Below are positions 47,391-56,382 of a stretch of 58,186 nt of DNA, piece by piece. The notes beneath the pieces were generated by a model, which was not told where the DNA came from, ran no database searches, and was given only the letters and a program-made list of their open reading frames with translations. The DNA lies in contig CAIUSO010000051.1 in NCBI GenBank assembly GCA_903901875.1, forward strand, positions 1 to 58,186, written 5' to 3'. The position numbers and the translations under genes were made by a program. Source of the DNA: an uncultured Geobacteraceae bacterium. GTDB lineage: Bacteria; Desulfobacterota; Desulfuromonadia; Geobacterales; Pseudopelobacteraceae. The stretch's first letter is position 1. Each line of letters begins with the position of its first letter.

Positions 47391-48488
47391 ATGGTAAACC
47401 TTCATCAATTATTGAAAATTCTCGTGGAAGCGAAGGGGTCAGACCTTCACATCACCACCAACTCCCCCCCCCAAATGCGTGTGGACGGGCATTTACAGGT
47501 TATGGATTTTCCCCCGATGAATCAGGTGGATACCAAACAGCTCTGTTTCAGTGTGCTGACCGAGGCGCAGAAGCATAAGTTTGAAGAGGAAAATGAACTC
47601 GACCTCTCCTTCGGTGTCAAGGGGCTTTCGCGCTTCAGGGGGAATCTGTTTATTCAGCGTGGTGCCGTTGCCGGAGTATTCCGGGTGATTCCCTACAAGA
47701 TCCTCTCCTTTGATGAATTGGGACTTCCTCCGGTGGTATCTGCACTGGCATCCCGTCCCCGAGGTCTTATACTGGTAACCGGTCCCACCGGGAGCGGCAA
47801 GTCAACTACTCTTGCCTCCGTGGTGGACTACATTAATATAAATCGTCGCGAGCATATCATAACCATTGAAGATCCCATAGAATACATCCATCCCCATAAG
47901 GGGTGCCTGGTCAACCAACGGGAGGTCGGAGCAGATACCAAGGGATTTAAAAATGCCCTCCGCTATGTTCTGCGGCAGGATCCTGATGTGGTACTGGTGG
48001 GTGAGTTACGTGATCTGGAAACCATTGAGGCAGCCCTTACGCTGGCTGAAACCGGTCACCTCTGCCTTGCCACACTCCATACCAACTCCTGTGCACAGAC
48101 CATCAACAGGATTGTCGATGTATTTCCCCCGTACCAGCAGACACAGATCAGGACCCAGTTATCCTTTGTCCTTGAGGGGGTCATGTCCCAGTCACTGATT
48201 CCGATGTCCGGGGGGAAAGGGCGTGCGCTGGCTCTTGAAGTAATGGTACCCAATGCGGCGATCAGGAACCTGATCCGTGAAGACAAGGTCCATCAGATTT
48301 ACTCACAGATGCAGATAGGTCAGGACAATTCCGGGATGCAGACCATGAATCAGGCCCTGTACACTCTTCTCCAGAAACATAAGATATCTCTTGATGATGC
48401 CCTGGGTCGTTCACAGGATCCCGATGAACTAAGACAGATGATCAGTAATCCGTCTGCCGTTATGCAACGCCGTTCCCAACGGAACTGA
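47391..48488 (+). CDS. pilT: Type IV pilus retraction ATPase PilT
   Basis: 365 residues. Starts MVNLHQLLKILVEAKGSDLH with the PAS-like N-domain. Walker A GPTGSGKS at 131-138, GELRDLETIEAALTLAETGHL, and the diagnostic AIRNLIRE (here NAAIRNLIREDKVHQIYSQM) needed for retraction. 15 bp after pilB. By synteny it corresponds to the PilT4-type of Geobacter. Confidence 0.97.
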   Translation: MVNLHQLLKILVEAKGSDLHITTNSPPQMRVDGHLQVMDFPPMNQVDTKQLCFSVLTEAQKHKFEEENELDLSFGVKGLSRFRGNLFIQRGAVAGVFRVIPYKILSFDELGLPPVVSALASRPRGLILVTGPTGSGKSTTLASVVDYININRREHIITIEDPIEYIHPHKGCLVNQREVGADTKGFKNALRYVLRQDPDVVLVGELRDLETIEAALTLAETGHLCLATLHTNSCAQTINRIVDVFPPYQQTQIRTQLSFVLEGVMSQSLIPMSGGKGRALALEVMVPNAAIRNLIREDKVHQIYSQMQIGQDNSGMQTMNQALYTLLQKHKISLDDALGRSQDPDELRQMISNPSAVMQRRSQRN

Positions 48489-48508
48489 TGTGATGAAGGA
48501 GAACTGTA

Positions 48509-49726
48509 ATGGCAAAATTTAACTGGGAAGGACGTTCGCGGGCCGGTGCCACACAAACGGGCGTTATTGAGGCGCCGACCCTTGAGGCGGTTGAGGCTCA
48601 GCTGAAAAAATATGGTTTTACCAATGTCACGATAAAGGCGGAAGCCAAGGGGCTTAATTTCACGTTGCCCAAATTCGGTGGTGGCGGAAAGGTTGATCAG
48701 AAGGAACTGGTAATTTTTACCCGGCAATTCTCAACCATGATAGACTCGGGCCTTCCCCTTGTCCAATGCCTTGAAATACTCGCGAGCCAGCAGGAAAACA
48801 AAACGTTTCAGGATATACTGTACAAGGTTAAGGAAAGTGTGGAGAGCGGTTCCACCTTTGCCGATGCCCTGGGCAAGCATCCGAAGGCTTTTGACCAGCT
48901 CTTCGTCAATCTGGTGGCGGCAGGTGAGATTGGTGGTATTCTCGATACCATTTTGACCCGTTTGGCAGCATATATAGAAAAGGCAATGAAACTGAAAAAA
49001 CAGATCAAGGGGGCCATGGTTTATCCGCTAACCATCATGTCCATTGCCGTGTTTGTGGTCGGTGTAATTCTGATATTCGTTATTCCGACCTTTGCCAAAA
49101 TGTTCGCCGATTTTGGGGGTGAATTGCCCGCCCCGACCAAGTTCGTCATAGCTCTCAGTGATTTCCTGGTCAAGTACATTGTGGTAATTATTGCTGCCTT
49201 TTACGGCCTTATCTGGGCAATAAAAAAGTATTATACCACGCCGGCAGGGAAGAAAAATATTGACCGTATGTCACTGCAGGCTCCTATTGCCGGACCGCTC
49301 ATCCGTAAAATTGCGGTGGCAAAATTCACCCGGACACTTGGTACCATGGTCAGTTCGGGGGTGCCAATTATGGATGGACTGGAAATAGTCGCCAAAACGG
49401 CGGGCAACAAGATTGTTGAAGAGGCTATTTATGCCGTGCGACAGGCCATATCCGAAGGTAAAACCATGGCCGAACCGCTCGCCGCCTGTGGCGTCTTTCC
49501 CCCCATGGTGGTGCAGATGATATCTGTCGGTGAAGCGACCGGTGCCATGGACGCCATGTTGAATAAGATCGCTGATTTCTATGATGATGAAGTGGATGAT
49601 GCCGTGGGTGCCATGACCGCCATGATGGAACCCCTCCTGATGGTGTTTCTCGGCGTGGTGGTCGGCGGACTTGTCGTCGCCATGTATCTGCCGATTTTCA
49701 AGCTGGCTGGTGCAGTCGGCGGGTAA
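48509..49726 (+). CDS. pilC: Type IV pilus inner-membrane platform protein PilC
   Basis: 405 residues, GAAGGAGAACTGTA before the ATG. Two T2SS-F domains (QFSTMIDSGLPLVQCLEILA and RTLGTMVSSGVPIMDGLEIV) with three membrane helices (about 170-195, 225-245 and 375-400). Couples PilB/PilT to the pilus base. Stop overlaps the pilS start by 1 bp. Confidence 0.96.
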   Translation: MAKFNWEGRSRAGATQTGVIEAPTLEAVEAQLKKYGFTNVTIKAEAKGLNFTLPKFGGGGKVDQKELVIFTRQFSTMIDSGLPLVQCLEILASQQENKTFQDILYKVKESVESGSTFADALGKHPKAFDQLFVNLVAAGEIGGILDTILTRLAAYIEKAMKLKKQIKGAMVYPLTIMSIAVFVVGVILIFVIPTFAKMFADFGGELPAPTKFVIALSDFLVKYIVVIIAAFYGLIWAIKKYYTTPAGKKNIDRMSLQAPIAGPLIRKIAVAKFTRTLGTMVSSGVPIMDGLEIVAKTAGNKIVEEAIYAVRQAISEGKTMAEPLAACGVFPPMVVQMISVGEATGAMDAMLNKIADFYDDEVDDAVGAMTAMMEPLLMVFLGVVVGGLVVAMYLPIFKLAGAVGG

Positions 49727-51339
49727 TGATGGGGTCAGAACGAAGGCTCAGGCTGTTTATTTATGCCAGAATTGTAGTTTCATTCCTCTTTCTGGTTTCG
49801 TCTCTGCTATTCAAGTACCAGGATTCGACCGTTCAGTCTGAGTATTATCAATCGGGTGTATTGCGGTTGATGGCTTCTTCGTTTGTCTTTTCGGTCATAT
49901 CACTTGTCTTGCTGAAAAAACGAACGGTTACCCAGTTTCTCACCAATCTCCAGGTGATCTGGGATCTGCTGTTTGTGTCACTTTTGGTCCTGTTTACCGG
50001 TGGTGTATACAGCCCCTATTCATTCCTTTATCTGCTCTCTATCATGACCGCTGGCATGCTGCTTGGCCGCCGTCAGTCTCTCTATACCGCATCACTTTGT
50101 GGAATCCTCTACGGCACTATTCTTGATTTTCAATACTTCGGCTATCTTTCGGTTATCGGTTTAAGCCCGGAAGATGGCCATCAGTTTGATGCCATTCGGC
50201 TTATCTATCTCATATCTTTCCATTTTATTGTGTTTGGTCTGACTGCATTCATTACCGGTGTGTTGGCAGAACGTGCCCGATTAAGTGAAGAAGCACTGCA
50301 ACGCTCTTCCATCGACTACTCCGAACTGGCCCAGCTGAACTCTGCCATTGTGGCCCATAGTGATAGCGGCATTTTGACCACAACGATAGCCGGGAGGATC
50401 AGGGTATTTAATCCCTATGCGGAGTCAATCGTCGGGCGATCACTGGCAGAAGTATATGATATGCCTATAGAATCGGTTTTTCCCCCACTGGCCAATGTTC
50501 TCGCTGCGGGAGTCCCGGTTTCCAATGCTGAATTTGACTACCAGAATCATCACGGGGTTTCCATTAATATCCAGTACAGCATGGCCCATTTTAATGACTG
50601 TAACGGCTCTTTTGCCGGATATATTGTTAATTTGAGGGATATATCGACACTGCGTCAGATGGAAGCGGCACTGAAAAAAGCGGACCGGTTGGCGGCACTG
50701 GGTGAACTCTCGGCCCGTATGTCCCATGAAATCCGTAACCCCCTTGCCGCCCTCTGCGGAGCCGTACAGCTACTCTCTACCGCTCCGGAAAACAGTCTTC
50801 ATGATGCCCGGCTGCTCACGATCATCACGAGAGAGTCGGAACGGCTCAATACGCTCATATCAGATTTTCTTCGGTATGCCCGGCCGTCATTGCCTCAGCT
50901 TACCCCGGTTATGCTCCATCATTTTATTGAGGATGTTTTTATATTTTTGAGGCACGATCCCAAATTTTCGCATATTACACTGGTGAATTCAGTGCCGGAG
51001 TCTGCGGTGGTCACTGCTGACCCTGGTCAGTTGAATCAGGTTATGATAAACATTCTTCAAAATTCGGCCGATGCCATTGCCGATGCGGGTACTATCCGGG
51101 TGGAATGTCGTACCGATCGGTCGCTGTCGATAATCAGTATCACCGACAGCGGTAGCGGCATACCAGACAACGCAGTTCAGCATCTTTTTGAACCATTCTG
51201 GACTACCAAAATATCCGGTTCAGGATTGGGACTGGCAGTCAGCTATCGTATCATTGAGGCCCATGGCGGAACGCTCTCGATCGAATCACCTTCCTCCGGC
51301 GGCTGCAGGTGCATTATCACTCTGCCGGTAATTTCCTGA
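49726..51339 (+). CDS. pilS: Sensor histidine kinase PilS
   Basis: 537 residues. Six membrane helices in the first ~185 residues, a PAS domain (about 200-320; SGILTTTIAGRIRVFNPYAE), then HisKA with His334 in MSHEIRNPLAALCGAVQLL and HATPase_c with QVMINILQNSADAI, DSGSGIPDN and GSGLGLAVSYRIIEAHGG. In relatives it phosphorylates PilR to switch on sigma54-dependent pilA. Here no pilR follows. TGATG coupling to the next gene. Confidence 0.94.
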   Translation: MMGSERRLRLFIYARIVVSFLFLVSSLLFKYQDSTVQSEYYQSGVLRLMASSFVFSVISLVLLKKRTVTQFLTNLQVIWDLLFVSLLVLFTGGVYSPYSFLYLLSIMTAGMLLGRRQSLYTASLCGILYGTILDFQYFGYLSVIGLSPEDGHQFDAIRLIYLISFHFIVFGLTAFITGVLAERARLSEEALQRSSIDYSELAQLNSAIVAHSDSGILTTTIAGRIRVFNPYAESIVGRSLAEVYDMPIESVFPPLANVLAAGVPVSNAEFDYQNHHGVSINIQYSMAHFNDCNGSFAGYIVNLRDISTLRQMEAALKKADRLAALGELSARMSHEIRNPLAALCGAVQLLSTAPENSLHDARLLTIITRESERLNTLISDFLRYARPSLPQLTPVMLHHFIEDVFIFLRHDPKFSHITLVNSVPESAVVTADPGQLNQVMINILQNSADAIADAGTIRVECRTDRSLSIISITDSGSGIPDNAVQHLFEPFWTTKISGSGLGLAVSYRIIEAHGGTLSIESPSSGGCRCIITLPVIS

Positions 51340-52505
51340 TGGCAATACCTTTTTCTTACAGCTTCCGCAATCTGTCCACTCGCAGACTTACCACGTTTCT
51401 GACCGCCTCGGGCATGGCTCTGGTGGTATATGTGTTTGCCTCAATTCTCATGCTGTCGGCCGGCCTGGAGAAAACCCTCATAGAAACCGGCTCGGAAGAA
51501 AATGTCATCATTACCCGAAAAGGATCCAATTCGGAAGTACAGAGTGGTGTGGAGCGGATACAGGCATCGATCATTGAGAGCCTTCCTGAGATAGCTACCG
51601 GAACGAACGGTGAGCGGCTGCTCGCCAAGGAGTTGGTCGTATTGATCAGTCTCCTGAAACGGGGCAGTGACAAACCGGCCAATGTGGTTATTCGGGGCAT
51701 TCAGGATATCTCGCTCCAGCTTCGCCCACAGGTCAAGCTGCAAGAGGGGCGTATGCCCCGTCCCGGTTCGGCGGAAATTATGGCGGGAAGCAGCATTGCA
51801 CGTCGCTTTAAAGGGGGAGGAATCGGTGAAAATCTCCACTTCGGCATGCGTGACTGGATCGTGGTTGGTGTTTTTGACGCGGGCGCAACCGGTTTCAGTT
51901 CGGAAATATGGGGTGATGCCACCCAGTTGATGCAGGCATTTCGTCGTCCGGTCTATTCATCACTGACGTTCCGGCTCCGTGACAGTGGCGCGTTTTCCGG
52001 GGTGAAGGCGAAACTGGACGGTGATCCCCGTCTGACGGTGGATGTGCGACGGGAAACCACTTACTATCGCGATCAGTCCGAAGCAATGGCAAAATTCCTC
52101 CGAATCCTCGGTACCTCACTGACGGTGATCTTTTCAATCGGAGCCATTATCGGGGCCATGATAACCATGTACGCTGCTGTTGCCAACAGGGTGGGGGAGA
52201 TAGGTACGCTCCGGGCCCTGGGTTTCCCCCGTTCCAGTGTGTTGGTGGCCTTTCTCATGGAATCCCTGCTGTTAGGGCTCTTTGGCGGAATCTGCGGTCT
52301 TATTGGCGCATCATGCATGCAGTTGATTACGATATCGACCATGAACTGGCAGACGTTTTCAGAGCTGGCCTTCTCTTTTACATTAACTTTTGATATTATA
52401 ATCAAATCATTAGTATTCTCGGTTGTCATGGGTTTTGTCGGCGGGGTCATTCCGGCGATACGTGCCAGCAGACTGAAGATTGTCGACGCTCTCAGAGAGC
52501 ATTAA
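51339..52505 (+). CDS. ABC transporter permease, FtsX/MacB type
   Basis: 388 residues from ATG 51339 (overlaps the pilS stop). An N-terminal helix (FLTASGMALVVYVFASILML), a periplasmic MacB-like core (about 50-245), then three helices with the FtsX domain signature GAIIGAMITMYAAVANRVGE and IGTLRALGFPRSSVL, ending AIRASRLKIVDALRE. Such permeases normally come with an ATPase and a membrane-fusion partner; neither is adjacent. Translational coupling to pilS suggests co-expression. Substrate unknown. Confidence 0.9.
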   Translation: MAIPFSYSFRNLSTRRLTTFLTASGMALVVYVFASILMLSAGLEKTLIETGSEENVIITRKGSNSEVQSGVERIQASIIESLPEIATGTNGERLLAKELVVLISLLKRGSDKPANVVIRGIQDISLQLRPQVKLQEGRMPRPGSAEIMAGSSIARRFKGGGIGENLHFGMRDWIVVGVFDAGATGFSSEIWGDATQLMQAFRRPVYSSLTFRLRDSGAFSGVKAKLDGDPRLTVDVRRETTYYRDQSEAMAKFLRILGTSLTVIFSIGAIIGAMITMYAAVANRVGEIGTLRALGFPRSSVLVAFLMESLLLGLFGGICGLIGASCMQLITISTMNWQTFSELAFSFTLTFDIIIKSLVFSVVMGFVGGVIPAIRASRLKIVDALREH

Positions 52506-52594
52506 CCCGCCTGTTGTAGCATCCTTCTTTTTTGTAAAAGGGGATACTTGTTGGTGGTCCGTTCCAAAATATTTTTCCCTTGAGGAGGAGCTCC

Positions 52595-53341
52595 GTGCTT
52601 CGCAAGCTGATTCTGAATAAGAAACTTATGGTGGCCACGCTTTTTTCCATCTCGATCATACTCTACTCCATCGATTATTTTCTGCTGCGCAGTGGTAAGG
52701 AACTTGCCATATGGTTTCTGGGCAATATCGCCTTTTTACCCATTTACGTGATTATTGTTACCTTGATGATTGAACGTGTTCTCAAAGAAAGGGAACGCCA
52801 TGCCATTATGCGTAAATTGAATATGGTGATTGGTGTGTTCTTCAGTGAAATCGGTAATCGTCTGCTGAGGGAGCTTTCAGTGTACGTTAGTGGCTGTGAT
52901 GAACTCAAAAGACATTTACGGGTTAATGGTACCTGGAAGGAACAGGATTTTAACGACGCAGTGGAATTCCTCCAAAATTGTCCCATAACGATTGAATCAA
53001 GTCGCTGCGAAAAAGTTGTATTAAAACGATTCATGATCGAAAAGCGGGGTTTTCTGGTCAGTCTCTTGGAAAATCAGAACCTCCTTGAACACGAAGAATT
53101 TACTGACCTGCTCTGGGCCGTATTCCATCTGGTTGAAGAGCTGGAAGCCCGTGAATCCTTTGATAATATGCCCCAGAGTGACATTGATCATATCAACGGT
53201 GATATAAAGCGGGTATTCGGGTACCTGTCACGGGAGTGGGTCAGGTATATGGAACATCTGAAAACCGATTATCCCTACCTTTTTTCGTTGGCGGTTCGTC
53301 TGAATCCAATGCTCGACTCACCGGATCCTGTCGTATATTAG
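52595..53341 (+). CDS. Membrane protein of unknown function
   Basis: 248 residues from GTG 52595, chosen because GAGGAGGAG lies just before it. Two membrane helices (about 12-30 and 37-60), then a basic coiled segment (IERVLKERERHAIMRKLNMV) and a helical cytoplasmic domain of about 180 residues rich in Glu, Leu and Arg. I recognise no named family. Possibly co-transcribed with the permease 89 bp upstream; closed by a strong terminator. Confidence 0.8.
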   Translation: MLRKLILNKKLMVATLFSISIILYSIDYFLLRSGKELAIWFLGNIAFLPIYVIIVTLMIERVLKERERHAIMRKLNMVIGVFFSEIGNRLLRELSVYVSGCDELKRHLRVNGTWKEQDFNDAVEFLQNCPITIESSRCEKVVLKRFMIEKRGFLVSLLENQNLLEHEEFTDLLWAVFHLVEELEARESFDNMPQSDIDHINGDIKRVFGYLSREWVRYMEHLKTDYPYLFSLAVRLNPMLDSPDPVVY

Positions 53342-53368
53342 CTCTTCCTCTCCCGTTCGTTGTAAGCC

Positions 53369-53417
53369 ATACCACATAAATCCGACAGACTATTCTGTCA
53401 GATTTATGTGGTATTTT
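53369..53417 (+). terminator. Rho-independent terminator
   Basis: Long interrupted stem ATACCACATAAATC-c-GACAGA / TCTGTC-a-GATTTATGTGGTAT with a four-base loop, then TTTTATTT. Ends the pil/permease/membrane-protein transcription unit. Confidence 0.85.
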
Positions 53418-53491
53418 ATTTCAATCAATTTTATGAAATACTGCGATGATAACAGTAGTGATAATAAAATTAATAGAAAGGCCTGTTTACT

Positions 53492-53860
53492 ATGGGTAAT
53501 GTGTTAATTGTCGATGACTCTTCTACCATGCGACGTATAATCTCACGTTCACTCACCTTGGCTGGTTTTGTTTTTGATACTATCTATGAAGCGTGTGATG
53601 GCATAGAGGGGCGTAATGTCGTAACTTCAGTGCCTCAGTTAGATTTAGTCCTCGCTGACATAAATATGCCAAATATGGATGGCTTTGAATTCTCCCGTGA
53701 AATACGGGCACTGGGATATATGGTACCGATAGTTATTATCTCATCGGAAACCGGTGAGGAACGGGAGGCAGAGGCAATTTCAGCAGGAGCCAGTTTTTGT
53801 ATTAAAAAACCTTTTACACATGAAAAACTGCATGAAATGCTTTCCGGTCTTTTGTCGTGA
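53492..53860 (+). CDS. CheY-like single-domain response regulator
   Basis: 122 residues, receiver only. Acidic pair D8/D9 in VLIVDDSSTMRR, phospho-acceptor D56 in LADINMPNMDGFEF, Ser in IISSET (about 84-85) and Lys in IKKPF (105-106) are all present, so it should be phosphorylated. The SSTMRRII after the DD is typical of chemotaxis-style CheY proteins. No kinase or chemotaxis gene adjacent; partner unknown. Confidence 0.93.
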   Translation: MGNVLIVDDSSTMRRIISRSLTLAGFVFDTIYEACDGIEGRNVVTSVPQLDLVLADINMPNMDGFEFSREIRALGYMVPIVIISSETGEEREAEAISAGASFCIKKPFTHEKLHEMLSGLLS

Positions 53861-54019
53861 GGGAAGTACGAGGTTTTAAATTGATGCTCAAGAAAAAACA
53901 ATATAAATAGCTTGTAGTTGAGTCTTTATTTCGGTGATGAATCTGTTTTGATTGAAGATATCAGTTGAAATACAATAGAGATCTGTGCTACTGAGTAAAG
54001 ACATTTACAGAAGATAGAG

Positions 54020-54094
54020 GGGCGTTTAGCTCAGCGGGAGAGCACTGCCTTCACACGGCAGGGGTCACTGGTTCAATCCCAGTAACGCCCACCA
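54020..54094 (+). tRNA. tRNA-Val (anticodon CAC), CCA encoded
   Basis: GGGCGTT acceptor strand (54020-54026) pairs with AACGCCC (54084-54090), followed by A and CCA. Anticodon stem CTGCC/GGCAG with loop TTCACAC, anticodon CAC. D-arm AGCTCAGCGGGAGAGC and T-arm GGTTCAATCCC are canonical. Marks the border where sequence character changes. Confidence 0.95.
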
Positions 54095-54523
54095 AAATAA
54101 TCAAGGGTTTAGGCAGAAGTGTTTAAGCCCTTTTTCTTTGAATAAGCACGTATTAAGCACAACGCTAAAAAACTATGTCTGCAGAAGCTTTCTTAATCGG
54201 AAAGTTTTCTGACCTCACTACGCAGGATCCCATCACCAACAATCTGCCCCAAAGTCCACCTTCCTTCATTGAAATTAATGTCAAAAAAACGTATTGTTCC
54301 CGTCAATTGACAGAAGTTCAATTTGTTACCTACCTACAAGGAACCCCATGTTTGAATAAGCATTCAAGAATATAGACGACGTTCTCCGGAAGGAGGCCGG
54401 TTGTGTGATGAAGAAGATTGGTTGGCACTAGACCCAAAAGGTTATGGGATGAGTTGGGTTCAATCGGGATAATCCCATTTCCTTATTCTACGGGCTATGG
54501 AGAGAATGCGTGGCAACTAATTA
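54095..54523. other. Island border region with gene remnants
   Basis: 429 bp after the tRNA with no intact gene. It contains the hsdM 5' remnant (54348-54410). A short open frame at 54412-54534 (read LVGTRPKRLWDELGSIGIIP, then a GYGENAWQLINAK end) looks coding in style but has no start. No integrase gene was found. Confidence 0.5.
54348..54410 (+). pseudogene. hsdM: hsdM (type I restriction methyltransferase) 5' remnant
   Basis: AAGGA then ATG-TTT-GAA-TAA followed in frame by AFKNIDDVLRKEAGC. Intact HsdM proteins begin MFEQAFKNIDDVLWKEAGC (from memory), so a CAA-to-TAA stop at codon 4 and loss of everything after residue 19 are evident. Confidence 0.6.
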
Positions 54524-55630
54524 ATGCCAAATAGAATGCAAACGGTTGAAAAATGGTTGTCTGATAATGGTGTGCAGGTTGATTCAGGGTTAAAAACCGA
54601 TATTGCCTACGCCACCAATACCGATGGTTCTGTTGTTGTTGGTCAACTAGCTAACAAACATGGTTTTCTTGCTAGAGTCAACAACAGCTATGGCAATGGC
54701 TTAATCGATACCGCTAATTATGCTTCAAGCTTACAAGCTTCGGCGGCGATTCCCGTCTTAGGTCTGCGCGATGCCGACTTAACCATCAACGGCGCACACG
54801 GTAACCCAATGCGCGGTTTATTAAGCGATGGCCGACATAATGCTTGGTTGGGTGGTGATTGGGGACGCAGTGATTATCGCCAAATGGATGGCCAAGCGGC
54901 GGTCGGTGAATTAGGTTACGGCTATGGTTTGGCTGGCGCTACGTTGAAAATGGCGGTTGGTCGTAGCTATAGCGACCAAGCCAGTGTTTGGGGTGGTGGC
55001 ACGACGATTGACGGTACGTATCTGATGCCAGAAGTGATTACCCCAATTGCCAGCTCTCCCTTACATTTAAGCCTTAGCGGTTATTACAATTTTGGTGATG
55101 CCGTGATACGTCGAGGCTATCTCAATGCCGGCACCCAAGCGATTTCCCGTGGCCAAGCCGATGCCGACACTGCTGCTGGCCGAATCCGTTTAGATTGGCT
55201 AAATGCGTTTAGCTTGCCATTAACCCAATTTACCCCTTACGCCAGCTACAGTTTTACCCGCACCCGCGTCGGCGGCTACACTGAAACTGGTGGTGGCTTT
55301 CCAGCTCGTTGGCAAGCTCGTAGCGAACAAGGCACTCAAGCGCGTGTTGGTTTGGATGCGGTAATTAATCTGGATGATAATTTCAATTTATTAGCTCGCT
55401 TAGAAGGCGTGCATCGCTTTGAAGCCCAAGGCACCACAAGCCAAGTCGAGGTGTTAGGTTTAAATCAATACAGTTTTGCTGGCCAAAGTTATCGCCAATA
55501 TTGGCTACGTGGCATGGTCGGTGGTGAAGCGCATGTCGGCCCGGGTGTCGCAACCGCAACCATTAACGCAACCAGTGAATCTGAAACCCCTAATTATTGG
55601 GTGGCTGCGAGTTATCGGTTGACGTTTTAA
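54524..55630 (+). CDS. Autotransporter beta-barrel domain protein, passenger truncated
   Basis: 368 residues. The first ~50 (MQTVEKWLSDNGVQV, AYATNTDGSVVVGQL) resemble the HAF-type extracellular repeat of autotransporter passengers. From about 95 on it is an autotransporter barrel: alternating amphipathic strands (NAWLGGDWGRSDYRQMDG, GYGLAGATLKMAVGRSYSD, TPYASYSFTRTRVGGY, EQGTQARVGLDAV) ending in the classic C-terminal aromatic (ASYRLTF). No signal peptide, and an in-frame TAA lies 6 bp before the start, so the gene is cut at its 5' end and probably not exported. Codon use (CAA, TTA, GAT) differs from the upstream core genes. Confidence 0.85.
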   Translation: MPNRMQTVEKWLSDNGVQVDSGLKTDIAYATNTDGSVVVGQLANKHGFLARVNNSYGNGLIDTANYASSLQASAAIPVLGLRDADLTINGAHGNPMRGLLSDGRHNAWLGGDWGRSDYRQMDGQAAVGELGYGYGLAGATLKMAVGRSYSDQASVWGGGTTIDGTYLMPEVITPIASSPLHLSLSGYYNFGDAVIRRGYLNAGTQAISRGQADADTAAGRIRLDWLNAFSLPLTQFTPYASYSFTRTRVGGYTETGGGFPARWQARSEQGTQARVGLDAVINLDDNFNLLARLEGVHRFEAQGTTSQVEVLGLNQYSFAGQSYRQYWLRGMVGGEAHVGPGVATATINATSESETPNYWVAASYRLTF

Positions 55631-55745
55631 AGTCTGCTTGATGTAGGGCGGAAAAGCGAAAGCATCTTCCGCCTGAAAGCTTAATATTGGCGCATTATGC
55701 TGTTGCTTTTCTTTGTGTCGGTATGTCTCTTTTGGATTTTTAGTG

Positions 55746-55931
55746 ATGTTATTAATTATTTCTATTTTAAGGTGGCTAAGAGTGAATGAAAAAATTTTAG
55801 ATTATATAATGGAAGGATCTTTTGGTAAGGTAGTTATTGGTTTTATTGGTAGCCTCAGTTCTGTATTAATGTTTTATACTGAATTCAGCGTTAGACGAGA
55901 AGAGTATATTAAAAATGCACTTAAAAAATGA
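55746..55931 (+). CDS. Small membrane protein of unknown function
   Basis: 61 residues from ATG 55746; a TTG at 55713 would add 11 residues. One or two short hydrophobic segments (MLLIISILRWL and KVVIGFIGSLSSVLMFY), then a charged tail (RREEYIKNALKK). No recognised family. Overlaps the next gene by 17 bp, so the two are probably a pair. Confidence 0.5.
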   Translation: MLLIISILRWLRVNEKILDYIMEGSFGKVVIGFIGSLSSVLMFYTEFSVRREEYIKNALKK

Positions 55932-56382
55932 GTTTATTGATGATTTAATGTATGGTTTATTAAAGGATGAGTTGAATAAAATTGTTTTTAAGAGAGTTTC
56001 AAAAATAACAGCAGATCGTTGTTTACGTGAAAAGATATTAGATGTTATTGATAAATCGAATGGAGAACTTCAGTTATTTCAATTCAAGGTAGCAATAAAG
56101 TATGTTAAGTTAAGAAAAGAGAAGTTAGAAGTTGTTATCAATATTGGTGATAAGTGTTGGCAGTTTTTTTGTGTTGTCTTTGGTTTTTGTCTTCTGATGG
56201 TTTTTGGAGTTATTTGTCTTATATTGTCAGAAAACGCAGCTGTCAGCGATGTTAATAAAGTAATTATAGTTATAGGTTCTGGAGTGGTTTTCGTAGGTTT
56301 ATCTATTTATTGTTTTCTTCAATCAGTCCCTCTTTCAGTTGCAAAGCAAATCGCACCAGTTATTAAAAGTATTGAGGATTAG
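55915..56382 (+). CDS. Membrane protein of unknown function
   Basis: 155 residues. N-terminal helical, charged cytoplasmic region (about 1-78, e.g. KDELNKIVFKRVSKITADRC), two strong membrane helices (about 82-106 and 115-137), then a short tail. Very A+T-rich. Not recognised; possibly a defence or toxin-type accessory pair with the gene it overlaps, but this is speculation from context. Confidence 0.6.
   Translation: MHLKNEFIDDLMYGLLKDELNKIVFKRVSKITADRCLREKILDVIDKSNGELQLFQFKVAIKYVKLRKEKLEVVINIGDKCWQFFCVVFGFCLLMVFGVICLILSENAAVSDVNKVIIVIGSGVVFVGLSIYCFLQSVPLSVAKQIAPVIKSIED

Noticed and set aside
54175..54375. 66-codon open frame after the tRNA
   Set aside because: No ribosome binding site, no recognisable family, and it overlaps the hsdM relic in another frame.
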